A stretch of DNA of 5,241 bases from an uncultured Chloroflexota bacterium (GTDB lineage Bacteria; Chloroflexota; Anaerolineae; Aggregatilineales; Phototrophicaceae), in assembly GCA_903904765.1 (NCBI GenBank), contig CAIVEA010000907.1, positions 1-5,241 of the forward strand, given 5' to 3'. Below the pieces are notes generated by a model. The model saw only the letters and a list, made by a program, of their open reading frames with translations, did no database searches and was not told the DNA's origin. Positions 1 through 5,241 of the stretch are shown here, piece after piece. The position numbers and the translations under genes are program-made. The stretch's first letter is position 1. Every line of letters begins with the position of its first letter.

Positions 1-605
1 CATCCGGGCGGCCTATTCTTCCCACAACCACCCCTTCTCCGTTGCAAATAGACCCGCCCCTCTGTATCCCCACGCCGACGGGGGCGGTGGTGTGCCTCGG
101 TCAGGTCATCAACCGTTTGCCGCAGGCCGTCGAACGGGTGACGTTTGAGGTGCGCTTGATGGGCGCTGATGGGCGTATGCTGGCGGAAGGGCTTGCCGGA
201 CTGGAACAGGCGCTCATCCCGTCCGGGGGCAGCGCCCCATACCGCGTGCTGCTGGCGGCGGATTGGCGGCAGGTGGCCGGCAGCAGCATCTTGCTCTACA
301 GCGCCGATCTTCAGCCGCAGGACAGCCGTTACCTGCCGCTGGTGGTCGAACAAGAGCGTGTGAGCCGCACAGCCGGACAGGTGACAGTGCTGGCACAGGT
401 GCGCCCGCCAACAGGCGACGCGGTGCGGTTGGTGCGGGCGGTGCTGACGCTCTTCGATGTGCGGGGGCGTGTGGTAGGCTTCCGCAGCCTGTCGCTGGAT
501 GCGCCGCTGGACGCAAGCGAAACCTATGCTTTGCGCTTGACAGCGACGGCGCTCATCGGGAACGCGGTGCGCCACACGCTGTATGTGGAAGGCGAACGCC
601 CCTAA
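1..605 (+). CDS. Partial (5' end missing) extracytoplasmic protein with two tandem FxLYD-like beta domains
   Basis: The frame is open to the left edge (first full codon at 3) and ends at TAA 603-605, giving 200 residues. A TTG at 42 is the first possible start, but no ribosome binding site precedes it and the in-frame upstream residues form a Pro/Thr-rich linker (LPTTTPSP), so I read this as the C-terminal part of a longer protein. After the linker come two similar beta-rich units. The first, about residues 27-105, contains GQVINRLPQAVERVTFEVRL and YRVLLAADW. The second, about residues 110-198, contains AQVRPPTGDAVRLVRAVLTL and YALRLTATAL. The pattern of a strand, a short loop, then a second strand with 'F/LxVRG' or 'MGADGR' resembles FxLYD-type domains of bacterial surface proteins. 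Two cysteines, residues 21 and 31, could form a disulfide, which fits an extracytoplasmic location. The missing N-terminus probably carries a signal or membrane anchor (inference). Domain assignment is by eye and the function is unknown. Confidence 0.72.
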   Translation, partial: SGRPILPTTTPSPLQIDPPLCIPTPTGAVVCLGQVINRLPQAVERVTFEVRLMGADGRMLAEGLAGLEQALIPSGGSAPYRVLLAADWRQVAGSSILLYSADLQPQDSRYLPLVVEQERVSRTAGQVTVLAQVRPPTGDAVRLVRAVLTLFDVRGRVVGFRSLSLDAPLDASETYALRLTATALIGNAVRHTLYVEGERP

Positions 606-612
606 CGCCCCT
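595..612 (+). repeat. Exact 9-bp tandem duplication across the stop codon
   Basis: AACGCCCCT occurs twice back to back (595-603 and 604-612). The TAA stop of the upstream gene is created at the junction of the two copies. Removing one copy would leave the frame open for about four more codons, to a TAA near 621-626. This may be replication slippage or chance in GC-rich sequence. Confidence 0.6.
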
Positions 613-761
613 CTCCCTCTCTATAACCCCTCCATCTTTCGTATTTCACCCTCTCCTAGTGTACTCAGCGGTTGGGAGAAGGCAGGGGTGAGGGCTGCCC
701 TTCCGCGCTGTTGCACAATTTCGAGTACAGTTAAAGCAATTCGTGAACCAGTGAGGATGCA
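606..761. other. GC-rich intergenic region with pyrimidine-rich and purine-rich arms, possibly a dispersed repeat element
   Basis: This 156-bp stretch separates the FxLYD-like gene from the biotin carrier gene. It starts with a C/T-rich strand (607-622), has a second C/T-rich block CACCCTCTCC (647-656), then a G/A-rich block (674-694). CACCC (647-651) can pair with GGGTG (686-690) and TCTCC (652-656) with GGAGA (675-679), giving an interrupted stem around a loop at 657-674. Such C/T arm plus G/A arm units look like the REP-like intergenic repeats of many GC-rich genomes, but only one copy is in the window, so repeat status is inference. The 3' part (711-750) is A+T-richer and should hold the promoter of the next gene. 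TTGCAC at 711-716 is a possible -35, but I found no correctly spaced -10. Confidence 0.4.
678..703 (+). terminator. Hairpin in the intergenic region, possible factor-dependent terminator or REP-like structure
   Basis: GAAGGCAG (678-685) pairs with CTGCCCTTC (695-703) through eight base pairs with one bulged C, around a 9-nt loop. No T-run follows, so it is not a canonical intrinsic terminator. It may be an mRNA-stabilising or repeat-derived hairpin at the end of the upstream gene. It competes for pairing with the larger imperfect stem that starts at 647. Confidence 0.35.
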
Positions 762-764
762 GTG

Positions 765-1280
765 ATGCGCTTCAAGATGCAGCATGAGGGCCGGGATGTC
801 TCCGTGACGCTCGAAACGTCCGCCGATGGCAGCCTGACGGCGCAGGTGGGCGAACGTACCTACCGCGTGCAGGCGCAACCGCTGGGCGATGGCCTGTGGC
901 GGGTGGCGCTGGATGACGGTCATCCGCAGCGGGTGGCGGTGGCCGCAGCGGGCGAACGGCGCTATGTGAGCATGGCGGGCGAACATTACACGCTCACGCC
1001 ACCGCAAGCGCAGGGCGGGCGCAAACGCGCCCCCGCTGCGGGCGATCTGACCGCGCCCATGCCGGGGCTGGTGCTGTCGGTGGCGGTGGCCGAAGGCGAT
1101 ACGGTGACGGCGGGGCAAACGCTGGTCATCCTCGAAGCGATGAAGATGGAGATTCGGGTGAGCGCCCCCTTCGCGGGGCGGGTCAGTCATTTGCGCGTCA
1201 GTGCGGGGCAGGTGGTGGAGCGCGGCACGCCCCTGCTGGATGTAGAAGCCGCCGCGACCTCATCACATAGTTCTGCATAA
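765..1280 (+). CDS. Biotin/lipoyl-attachment domain protein (biotin carboxyl carrier subunit of an acyl-CoA carboxylase)
   Basis: This is a 171-residue carrier subunit. The biotin on its lysine is carboxylated by a biotin carboxylase and passed to a carboxyltransferase acting on acetyl-, propionyl- or another acyl-CoA in the cytoplasm. The C-terminal domain (about 94-161) is a complete biotinyl fold: APMPG at 97-101, the site EAMKME at 124-129 with the biotinylated lysine K127, and the symmetric half with APFAG at 134-138. Residues 1-80 form a second beta-rich part (VGERTYRVQ, YVSMAGEHYTL), like the region before the carrier domain in acyl-CoA carboxylase alpha chains. That makes a propionyl/acyl-CoA-type carrier more likely than classical AccB. 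A basic Ala/Pro-rich linker (81-93) joins the two parts. I chose ATG 765 because GAGG at 753-756 lies 8 nt upstream; GTG 762 would add one residue. A short Ser/Ala-rich tail follows the domain. The patatin gene starts 18 bp after the stop. No carboxylase partner is in the window, so the substrate is undetermined. Confidence 0.9.
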   Translation: MRFKMQHEGRDVSVTLETSADGSLTAQVGERTYRVQAQPLGDGLWRVALDDGHPQRVAVAAAGERRYVSMAGEHYTLTPPQAQGGRKRAPAAGDLTAPMPGLVLSVAVAEGDTVTAGQTLVILEAMKMEIRVSAPFAGRVSHLRVSAGQVVERGTPLLDVEAAATSSHSSA

Positions 1281-1287
1281 CCACATT

Positions 1288-1294
1288 GGGGAGG
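1288..1294 (+). promoter_or_regulatory. Strong ribosome binding site of the patatin gene
   Basis: GGGGAGG lies 4 nt before ATG 1299, inside the 18-bp gap after the biotin carrier stop. It fixes the patatin start. The gap leaves no room for a separate promoter, which supports co-transcription of the two genes. Confidence 0.7.
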
Positions 1295-1298
1295 CGGT

Positions 1299-2471
1299 AT
1301 GACGATTCGGGCGCTGGTGTTATCCGGTGGAGGTGGGCGTGGCGCGTTCCATGCCGGCGTGTACAAATACCTGTGCGAAGCGCAAAAATCCGGTGTGGAT
1401 GCTGCCCATCAAAGCGCGTGGCTGCCCGATATTGTGGTGGGGACATCCATCGGGGCGGTGAACGGCGCGGCCATCACGCAGGGCATGAGCGCCGCCGCCT
1501 TAGAGGACTTCTGGCTGAACACTTACGAGCATCATATTCAGGGGTTGCCCCCCGGCATGGCCGCCCCCACCCGCGCCATCACCACCCGCATTATGGAACG
1601 GGCGCTGGGGGCGCGGCTGCCACAGGTGCGCTACAGCGGGCAAGTGCCGGAGGACGATTGGAATCCCCTCCCCTTCCGCCCTGATTGGCTGAATCGACGG
1701 ACGGTGGGGCGCTTCAGCAGTTTGCTGGATACCGCCCCGCTGCGGGAAACGCTGGCGAACCGCCTGAAAATTGATGCTGCCCGGATTGCGGGTAGCCGCA
1801 CTGTCCTGATGATCTGCGCCACCAACGTCGAAACCGGACGGCAGACGATCTTCAGCAACCGTTTCATCCCCGCCCGCGAAACCGATCAGGCGCACCCCGA
1901 TGTGATACAGGGCGTGACCATCAACCGTATTGTGGCCTCGTGCAGCATCCCGATGGTCTACCCTTGGACGCGGGATGAGGACACGAAAGGCGGCGAAGCC
2001 TACTACTGGGATGGCGCGGTGGTTGCCAATACGCCGCTGAGTCCGGTGCTGAAGGCCGCCCGCGCCCTGCAACAGGCCGAAGGTCGTGCGCCCGATGAGG
2101 AACTGGAGGCGGTGGTGGTGATGATGACCCCTTGGCGTGAGTCCGGGGAGGATGCCAAACTGCACCCGCGTCCGCAGAGCTTCTTCGAGGCGGTCACGGT
2201 CACGCTGGATTGGGCGCTGCTCGCCAGCTTCCGCGAAACACTCAAGCTGACCGAAACGTTCAACGCACTGGCACGGCAGCAGCGCGAACATCCGATTCCG
2301 GGGATGCCGCAGTACCGCGTGGTCAAGGTGACGGTGGTCGCGCCGTCCGAATTTTTGCCCGTGACCAGTATTCTCGACTATCAGCCCCACGCCAAAGGCT
2401 TGATCGCACAGGGGTATACGGCAGCGGCGGAAGCCTTCGCCAAGCAATATCCGGCGGAGAAAGAGGCGTAA
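1299..2471 (+). CDS. Patatin-like phospholipase / acyl-ester hydrolase
   Basis: This 390-residue protein has all the hallmarks of the patatin family, serine acyl hydrolases that use a Ser/Asp dyad to cleave fatty acyl esters of phospholipids or other lipids. The N-terminal SGGGGRGAFHAGV (9-21) supplies the glycine-rich oxyanion hole. GTSIG (48-52) is the nucleophile elbow with catalytic S50. WDGAVVANTPL carries the catalytic D238 of the DGA motif, preceded by CSIPMVYPW, the usual Ser-x-Pro stretch before that motif. No signal peptide or membrane helix is seen, so it is probably cytoplasmic or peripheral on the inner face. Beyond the core (about 1-250) is a C-terminal region of about 130 residues rich in charged helices (ASFRETLKLTETFNALARQ), which could bind membrane or cap the active site (inference). 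It follows the biotin carrier by 18 bp, so the two probably share an mRNA. The substrate cannot be read from sequence; phospholipase A-type activity is a family-level guess. Confidence 0.93.
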   Translation: MTIRALVLSGGGGRGAFHAGVYKYLCEAQKSGVDAAHQSAWLPDIVVGTSIGAVNGAAITQGMSAAALEDFWLNTYEHHIQGLPPGMAAPTRAITTRIMERALGARLPQVRYSGQVPEDDWNPLPFRPDWLNRRTVGRFSSLLDTAPLRETLANRLKIDAARIAGSRTVLMICATNVETGRQTIFSNRFIPARETDQAHPDVIQGVTINRIVASCSIPMVYPWTRDEDTKGGEAYYWDGAVVANTPLSPVLKAARALQQAEGRAPDEELEAVVVMMTPWRESGEDAKLHPRPQSFFEAVTVTLDWALLASFRETLKLTETFNALARQQREHPIPGMPQYRVVKVTVVAPSEFLPVTSILDYQPHAKGLIAQGYTAAAEAFAKQYPAEKEA

Positions 2472-2508
2472 TTTTTTGCAAATCTTTATCTCAACGTAGC
2501 AACAATCC

Positions 2509-2517
2509 TGCTAGACT
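2509..2517 (+). promoter_or_regulatory. Candidate extended -10 promoter for the secreted tandem-domain gene
   Basis: TGC followed by TAGACT (2512-2517) matches an extended -10 (TGn plus TAnnnT). It sits in the A+T-rich 108-bp gap (2472-2579) between the patatin stop and the next start. No good -35 is found at 16-18 bp. The predicted 5' leader would be about 55 nt, with AGAAAGGA as ribosome binding site. Confidence 0.35.
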
Positions 2518-2562
2518 GCATAAAAGCATCTATTCAGATATTGATTGAGCTAGATGGTCTCT

Positions 2563-2570
2563 AGAAAGGA
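2563..2570 (+). promoter_or_regulatory. Ribosome binding site that decides the start at 2580
   Basis: AGAAAGGA precedes ATG 2580 by 9 nt. Another ATG at 2573 lies closer (2 nt) and in a different frame that stops early, so the spacing and the signal peptide both favour 2580. Confidence 0.55.
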
Positions 2571-2579
2571 ACATGGCTT

Positions 2580-3614
2580 ATGTTGAGGCGCGTTTGGATC
2601 GCTGTTGGTCTGCTACTGACACTGCTGCCCGCTGCGGTTTTCGCACAGGATTCGCGGGCGCTGTGGAATTTGACCCAAACCATTTCTGTCGCAGACATCG
2701 GCATTGAGATGAGTTATCCAGAAGGATGGCTGCACGACGGGGGAGAGAGTGGGAATGGCATCACATTCGCCGCAACGCAGGCGGATATTGATGCACAGGC
2801 GGATGATGATAACACCACCTTCTCCGAAGGGCTGACGTTGAATATCCTCGGCATACCGCTGGAATCGGCTAAAGAAATCATCGGGGGTGATGTCACGCTG
2901 GAATCGGTGCTGGATTTCGCCGCACAAAGCGCCCAGATCACCGAGACTGAACAACGTGTGGAAATACCCGTCATGGGACGACGCACACTCACGCTGATTG
3001 GCAATGATGCTTCGGGGCGAGCAGGCTTTGCCACCGTCTGGCAGCAGGGCGACCTATTGGTGTTCCTGAAGATGCAAGGCCCGGATATGGATACGGTGTT
3101 ACAAGCAGCCTACTCTTACGGGCAGGTTATGAGCAGCATCGTTCCGATGGGTGCTGAAGAACTCGGCGACAATACCATCACCCTCCCGAATAGTGGCCTG
3201 CAAATACCCTATCCGAAAAAATGGTATCCCGGCACAGCAAACAACGGGACGGTCTTTCAACTCAAATCGGATTTGACTGCCGAGACACCTGAAGGCGCAT
3301 TGATGATCTTCTACGAGGAAGATGCAGAAGGAATCGGTCTGGGCAAGGATGCAACCGTAGCCGATTATGCCGACTATACCATCACCTACTATGGCTTAGG
3401 GGAACCGCGCCGCGAAGAATTCATCATCAACGGGCAACCCGCGCTCACCCTCCGCGGAACAGATGGCTCCAGTCAGTACGGGTTAGTGACGGTCACGCTA
3501 CAGGGCGGCATACCTGTCACGCTGGCAGTGATTGCCAACACTGAAGATGAGTTGAACACGCTCGAACCCACATGGAATGGACTCTTAAAAGCGATCTCGT
3601 TCGCACAGAGCTAA
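2580..3614 (+). CDS. Secreted protein of two tandem PsbP-like domains, function unknown
   Basis: The 344-residue product begins with a clear Sec signal peptide: MLRR, a hydrophobic core (5-20), and a cleavage site after VFA (A22|Q23). It has no lipobox cysteine and no later membrane segment, so it should be released outside the membrane. The mature part is an internal duplication. Unit 1 (about 33-190) opens with ISVADIGIEMSYPEGW, and unit 2 (about 197-343) with ITLPNSGLQIPYPKKW. The aligned 'YPxxW' signatures at 46-50 and 211-215 are 165 residues apart, and both units end in a helix before a short strand (MSSIVP and LKAISF). The YPxGW opening and alpha/beta layout resemble the PsbP/Mog1 fold of bacterial secreted proteins; this is recognition by eye. 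Unit 1 carries an acidic insertion (DIDAQADDDN). The gene is more A+T-rich than its neighbours. It is probably its own transcription unit, ending at the hairpin at 3638-3663. No catalytic motif is evident; ligand binding or an accessory surface role is speculation. Confidence 0.8.
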   Translation: MLRRVWIAVGLLLTLLPAAVFAQDSRALWNLTQTISVADIGIEMSYPEGWLHDGGESGNGITFAATQADIDAQADDDNTTFSEGLTLNILGIPLESAKEIIGGDVTLESVLDFAAQSAQITETEQRVEIPVMGRRTLTLIGNDASGRAGFATVWQQGDLLVFLKMQGPDMDTVLQAAYSYGQVMSSIVPMGAEELGDNTITLPNSGLQIPYPKKWYPGTANNGTVFQLKSDLTAETPEGALMIFYEEDAEGIGLGKDATVADYADYTITYYGLGEPRREEFIINGQPALTLRGTDGSSQYGLVTVTLQGGIPVTLAVIANTEDELNTLEPTWNGLLKAISFAQS

Positions 3615-3637
3615 CGTGAAACCCATCTGATTGAGCG

Positions 3638-3663
3638 AAAGAGCGCCAAACGCGGCGCTCTTT
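3638..3663. terminator. Bidirectional intrinsic terminator between convergent genes
   Basis: GAGCGCC (3641-3647) and GGCGCTC (3654-3660) form a perfect 7-bp GC-rich stem around the loop AAACGC. AAA (3638-3640) and TTT (3661-3663) extend it to ten pairs. TTTT (3661-3664) follows on the plus strand and the complementary A-run gives a short U-run on the minus strand, so it can end both the secreted-protein gene (stop at 3614) and the minus-strand gene (stop at 3669). An outer inverted repeat, GTGAAA (3616-3621) and TTTCAC (3667-3672), flanks it. Confidence 0.8.
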
Positions 3664-3668
3664 TGATT

Positions 3669-4646
3669 TCACTCGCCAGTATTGTCGTGGTTGTTCAGTT
3701 TGAGGGCACGCATAATCTGGGTGCGCGTAATGATGACCGAATCATCATGCTCCATCAGCAGGTCTTTGGGGATGGGGATTTTGCGCTCGGTCAGATAGTC
3801 CACCAGCGCATCGCTGAAGCTGCGGGCGGTGGCTTTCTCGCCCAGTTCTTCGCGCACTTCGCGCAGATGATCCACCATCCACAGGAACAAGTCAGCCTCG
3901 GTGCGGTTGGGTACTTGCTCCAGAATGTTGTACTTGCGGATGAGCGTGAGTGCCGGACGGAACAAGTTGTCGTACCATGCCGCCGCCGCTTCGCTGATCT
4001 CCACTGGCTTGCCGCGCTGATGTTCCAGAATGCTCTTGTGGACGTAGATATGCCCCAGCAGGTCGGTATAGCGCGAGGGTTCGCTCAGTTCCAGCGATTG
4101 ATGATGCGGACGGGTGTTATCCAGATCGGTTTCTTCCAGAAAGCGGGCTTCGGCGGCGGCGGCATCCAGTTCTTCCGCCGACATATCCGGGTGCAAATCC
4201 ACCGAAGTCGGCAGTTCGGTCACATGCGCCTGTATGGTGGTGTTACCCAGTTGTCGCGCCACCGAAACGCGGTGATTGCCATCGCGCACAAAATACAGAT
4301 CGTTCACCTTGTACAGTTCGATGGGCGGCACGCCCGTCAAGCTGTTGATCTGCGCGTAGACGCGGCTCCAGCGTTCGCGGGAGGTGCTGCCTTTGGGCAA
4401 GAAATCGCGTGTGAAATCGCGGTAGCGCCCCACGCTGCCCACGATCTTCTCCAGCGGGACATCTTGCAACCCCTTATAGCTTTCTTCACGCAGGCGCAAT
4501 TGTGCTTTGATGTCATCGAAGCTGAGGAGTTCGGACGACTGTCCGCGCAGCAATCCAGCCATCTCGTGCCAGAAGGCACGCCGCCGCGCTGATTGAAAGG
4601 CGCTTAGACCTTCGGTGTAATTCATCTGGAAGGTGTCATCTGACAT
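3669..4646 (-). CDS. ParB/sulfiredoxin-superfamily-like protein with a DGNHR motif, function unknown
   Basis: This 325-residue cytoplasmic protein has no signal peptide or membrane helix. Its clearest feature is YFVRDGNHRVSVARQLG (118-134). The DGNHR-x2-VAR core resembles the nucleotide-contacting loop of the ParB/Srx superfamily and the DGQHR motif of DndB-like proteins. It is preceded by the superfamily-like strand PPIELYKVNDLYFV (107-120) and the segment RERWSRVYAQI (90-100). The N-terminal 60 residues are helical and charged. After the core comes an acidic stretch (about 150-180), then a helical C-terminal half with NRTEADLFLWMVDHLREVREE. No helix-turn-helix of chromosomal ParB is evident, and no parA lies nearby, so a partition role is unlikely. 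I chose ATG 4646 over the upstream ATG at 4691 because AAGGGG lies 6 nt before 4646, while 4691 has no binding site and would add 15 residues (MGNISGCSECEKGLE) unlike a folded N-terminus. It is transcribed convergently with the secreted gene and divergently from the methyltransferase. The role could be DNA-related, kinase-like or regulatory; none is shown by sequence. Confidence 0.82.
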   Translation of the reverse strand: MSDDTFQMNYTEGLSAFQSARRRAFWHEMAGLLRGQSSELLSFDDIKAQLRLREESYKGLQDVPLEKIVGSVGRYRDFTRDFLPKGSTSRERWSRVYAQINSLTGVPPIELYKVNDLYFVRDGNHRVSVARQLGNTTIQAHVTELPTSVDLHPDMSAEELDAAAAEARFLEETDLDNTRPHHQSLELSEPSRYTDLLGHIYVHKSILEHQRGKPVEISEAAAAWYDNLFRPALTLIRKYNILEQVPNRTEADLFLWMVDHLREVREELGEKATARSFSDALVDYLTERKIPIPKDLLMEHDDSVIITRTQIMRALKLNNHDNTGE

Positions 4647-4652
4647 TTCCAG

Positions 4653-4658
4653 CCCCTT
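4653..4658 (-). promoter_or_regulatory. Ribosome binding site deciding the start of the DGNHR-protein gene
   Basis: On the minus strand AAGGGG, within GAGAAGGGG, lies 6 nt upstream of ATG 4646. The longer alternative at 4691 has no comparable purine stretch, so translation most likely begins at 4646. Confidence 0.6.
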
Positions 4659-4794
4659 CTCACACTCACTGCACCCACTGATATTCCCCATTACAGGTTA
4701 TCACACTCTGAGCGACTCCAAAAGACGCATACTCATCCATTTGCACCTTTTTTCACGAATCCATCATCTGCGAGTACCCGCGCCGCAAACTGTG

Positions 4795-4800
4795 TACAAT
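4795..4800 (+). promoter_or_regulatory. Candidate -10 element of the methyltransferase promoter
   Basis: TACAAT matches TATAAT at five of six positions and lies 32 nt before ATG 4833, giving a predicted leader of about 26 nt. The expected -35 position (4772-4777, GAGTAC) is poor, so an activator or weak promoter is possible. Confidence 0.4.
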
Positions 4801-4832
4801 GACCATTATTTTTAGGCGCGACAGGTGGCACG

Positions 4833-5241
4833 ATGGCAGACCTCAAACAGTCGGTGCAGGATCAATTCGGCAAGGTGGCGGCCAACTATTTGACCAGCGC
4901 CGTTCATGCCGCAGGCGCGGATTTGACGCTGCTGGCGGAACACCTGCGCCCGTATCCGACGGCTTCGGTGCTGGATGCTGGCTGCGGCGCGGGACATGCG
5001 TCAGCGGCAGTCGCCCCGCAGGTGCGCGAGGTGGTGGCGCTCGATCTGACGGCCAGCATGCTGGAGCAGGTGCGGACGCTGGCGGCGCAGCGCGGCCTGA
5101 CGAATGTGCAAACCGCGCATGGGGATGTCGAATCGCTGCCGTTTGAGGATGCACGTTTCGACCATGTGATCTCGCGCTACAGCGCCCACCACTGGCCGAA
5201 CCCCGCCGCCGCCCTGCGCGAAATCCGGCGCGTGCTCAAAC
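4833..5241 (+). CDS. Class I SAM-dependent methyltransferase (Methyltransf_11 / UbiE-like), 3' end missing
   Basis: The frame from ATG 4833 is open to the right edge, giving 136 residues, roughly half of a typical 250-residue family member. AGGTGG at 4823-4828, 4 nt upstream, supports the start. The Rossmann-like SAM fold is clear: motif I VLDAGCGAGH (46-55); the acidic end of strand beta2 in VALDLTASML, with D71 expected to bind the SAM ribose; GD (97-98) followed by VESLPFEDARFDHVISRYS (99-117), the motif II region; then AHHWPNPAAALREIRRVLK (118-136), which in this family leads into 'KPGG', just outside the window. The N-terminal DQFGKVAANYLTSAVHAAG (10-28) is typical of YcgJ-like methyltransferases. 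The acceptor substrate cannot be inferred. The gene is divergent from the DGNHR gene and appears to have its own promoter. Confidence 0.9.
   Translation, partial: MADLKQSVQDQFGKVAANYLTSAVHAAGADLTLLAEHLRPYPTASVLDAGCGAGHASAAVAPQVREVVALDLTASMLEQVRTLAAQRGLTNVQTAHGDVESLPFEDARFDHVISRYSAHHWPNPAAALREIRRVLK

Larger units (their letters stand above)
4647..4832. other. Divergent intergenic region between the DGNHR gene and the methyltransferase
   Basis: This 186-bp region holds the start signals for two genes that point away from each other. It is A+T-richer than the flanking genes, with a T-run at about 4748-4753. On the plus strand the -10-like TACAAT is at 4795-4800. For the minus strand I could not find a -35/-10 pair with normal spacing; GATAAC (complement of 4697-4702) is the nearest -10-like word. 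No operator-like palindrome stands out. Confidence 0.5.

Noticed and set aside
263..691. Plus-strand open frame overlapping the FxLYD-like gene and the intergenic region
   Set aside because: Arg/Ala/Gly-rich shadow translation in another frame, with no motif and no ribosome binding site.
757..765. Two-codon upstream ORF (ATG CAG TGA) whose stop overlaps the biotin carrier start
   Set aside because: It is too close to GAGG (753-756) to be initiated and is probably chance. There is no evidence for translational coupling.
1500..2447. Long open frame on the minus strand (315 codons) over the patatin gene
   Set aside because: It is antisense to a gene with an intact catalytic dyad, is rich in Arg/His/Gly as expected of a GC-rich shadow frame, and shows no recognisable domain.
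2435..2477. Stem CTTCGCC/GGCGGAG (2435-2459) plus T-run (2472-2477) as terminator of the patatin gene
   Set aside because: The stem lies in the coding sequence and is separated from the T-run by 12 nt, so it does not fit an intrinsic terminator.
3663..4592. Plus-strand open frame of 309 codons opposite the DGNHR gene
   Set aside because: It has no ribosome binding site or recognisable domain and lies over a gene with a strong binding site and a conserved motif on the other strand. It also begins inside the terminator.
4647..4691. 15-residue N-terminal extension of the DGNHR protein starting at ATG 4691
   Set aside because: There is no Shine-Dalgarno before 4691, whereas AAGGGG is well placed before 4646.
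1..5241. A defence island, mobile element, CRISPR array or other novel multi-gene system
   Set aside because: No repeat-spacer pattern, transposase, integrase, terminal inverted repeats or toxin-antitoxin pair is visible. The genes appear to be mostly unrelated housekeeping or surface functions.

Overview
The window is a GC-rich bacterial chromosomal segment with five readable genes plus one cut by the right edge. The style fits a Chloroflexota (Anaerolineae-like) genome: a GC-rich coding background, extracytoplasmic proteins built from tandem beta-rich domains, a stand-alone biotin carrier, and a DGNHR-type ParB/Srx-like protein outside any partition locus. This placement is inference from gene style, because no rRNA or phylogenetic marker is present.

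Layout, left to right. (1) 1-605 (+) is the C-terminal 200 residues of a protein that starts outside the window: a Pro/Thr-rich linker followed by two FxLYD-like beta domains. (2) 606-761 is a GC-rich intergenic stretch with imperfect inverted repeats and a clear hairpin. (3) 765-1280 (+) is a biotin-attachment protein with an intact EAMKME site. (4) 1299-2471 (+), 18 bp downstream, is a patatin-like phospholipase with a complete Ser/Asp dyad. The two are probably co-transcribed. (5) 2580-3614 (+) is a secreted protein made of two copies of a PsbP-like domain, visibly more A+T-rich than its neighbours. (6) 3638-3663 is a symmetric hairpin that can terminate transcription from both sides, between convergent genes. 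(7) 3669-4646 (-) is a ParB/sulfiredoxin-superfamily-like protein of unknown role. (8) 4647-4832 is a divergent promoter region. (9) 4833-5241 (+) is the N-terminal 136 residues of a class I SAM-dependent methyltransferase that runs off the right edge.

The biotin carrier (acyl-CoA carboxylation) and the patatin lipase (acyl-ester hydrolysis) form the only pair with a plausible shared theme, lipid or acyl metabolism. The other genes look like independent transcription units. I see no tRNA, rRNA, CRISPR array, insertion sequence, phage or defence cassette, and no convincing new multi-gene system. The least explained element is the DGNHR protein at 3669-4646.
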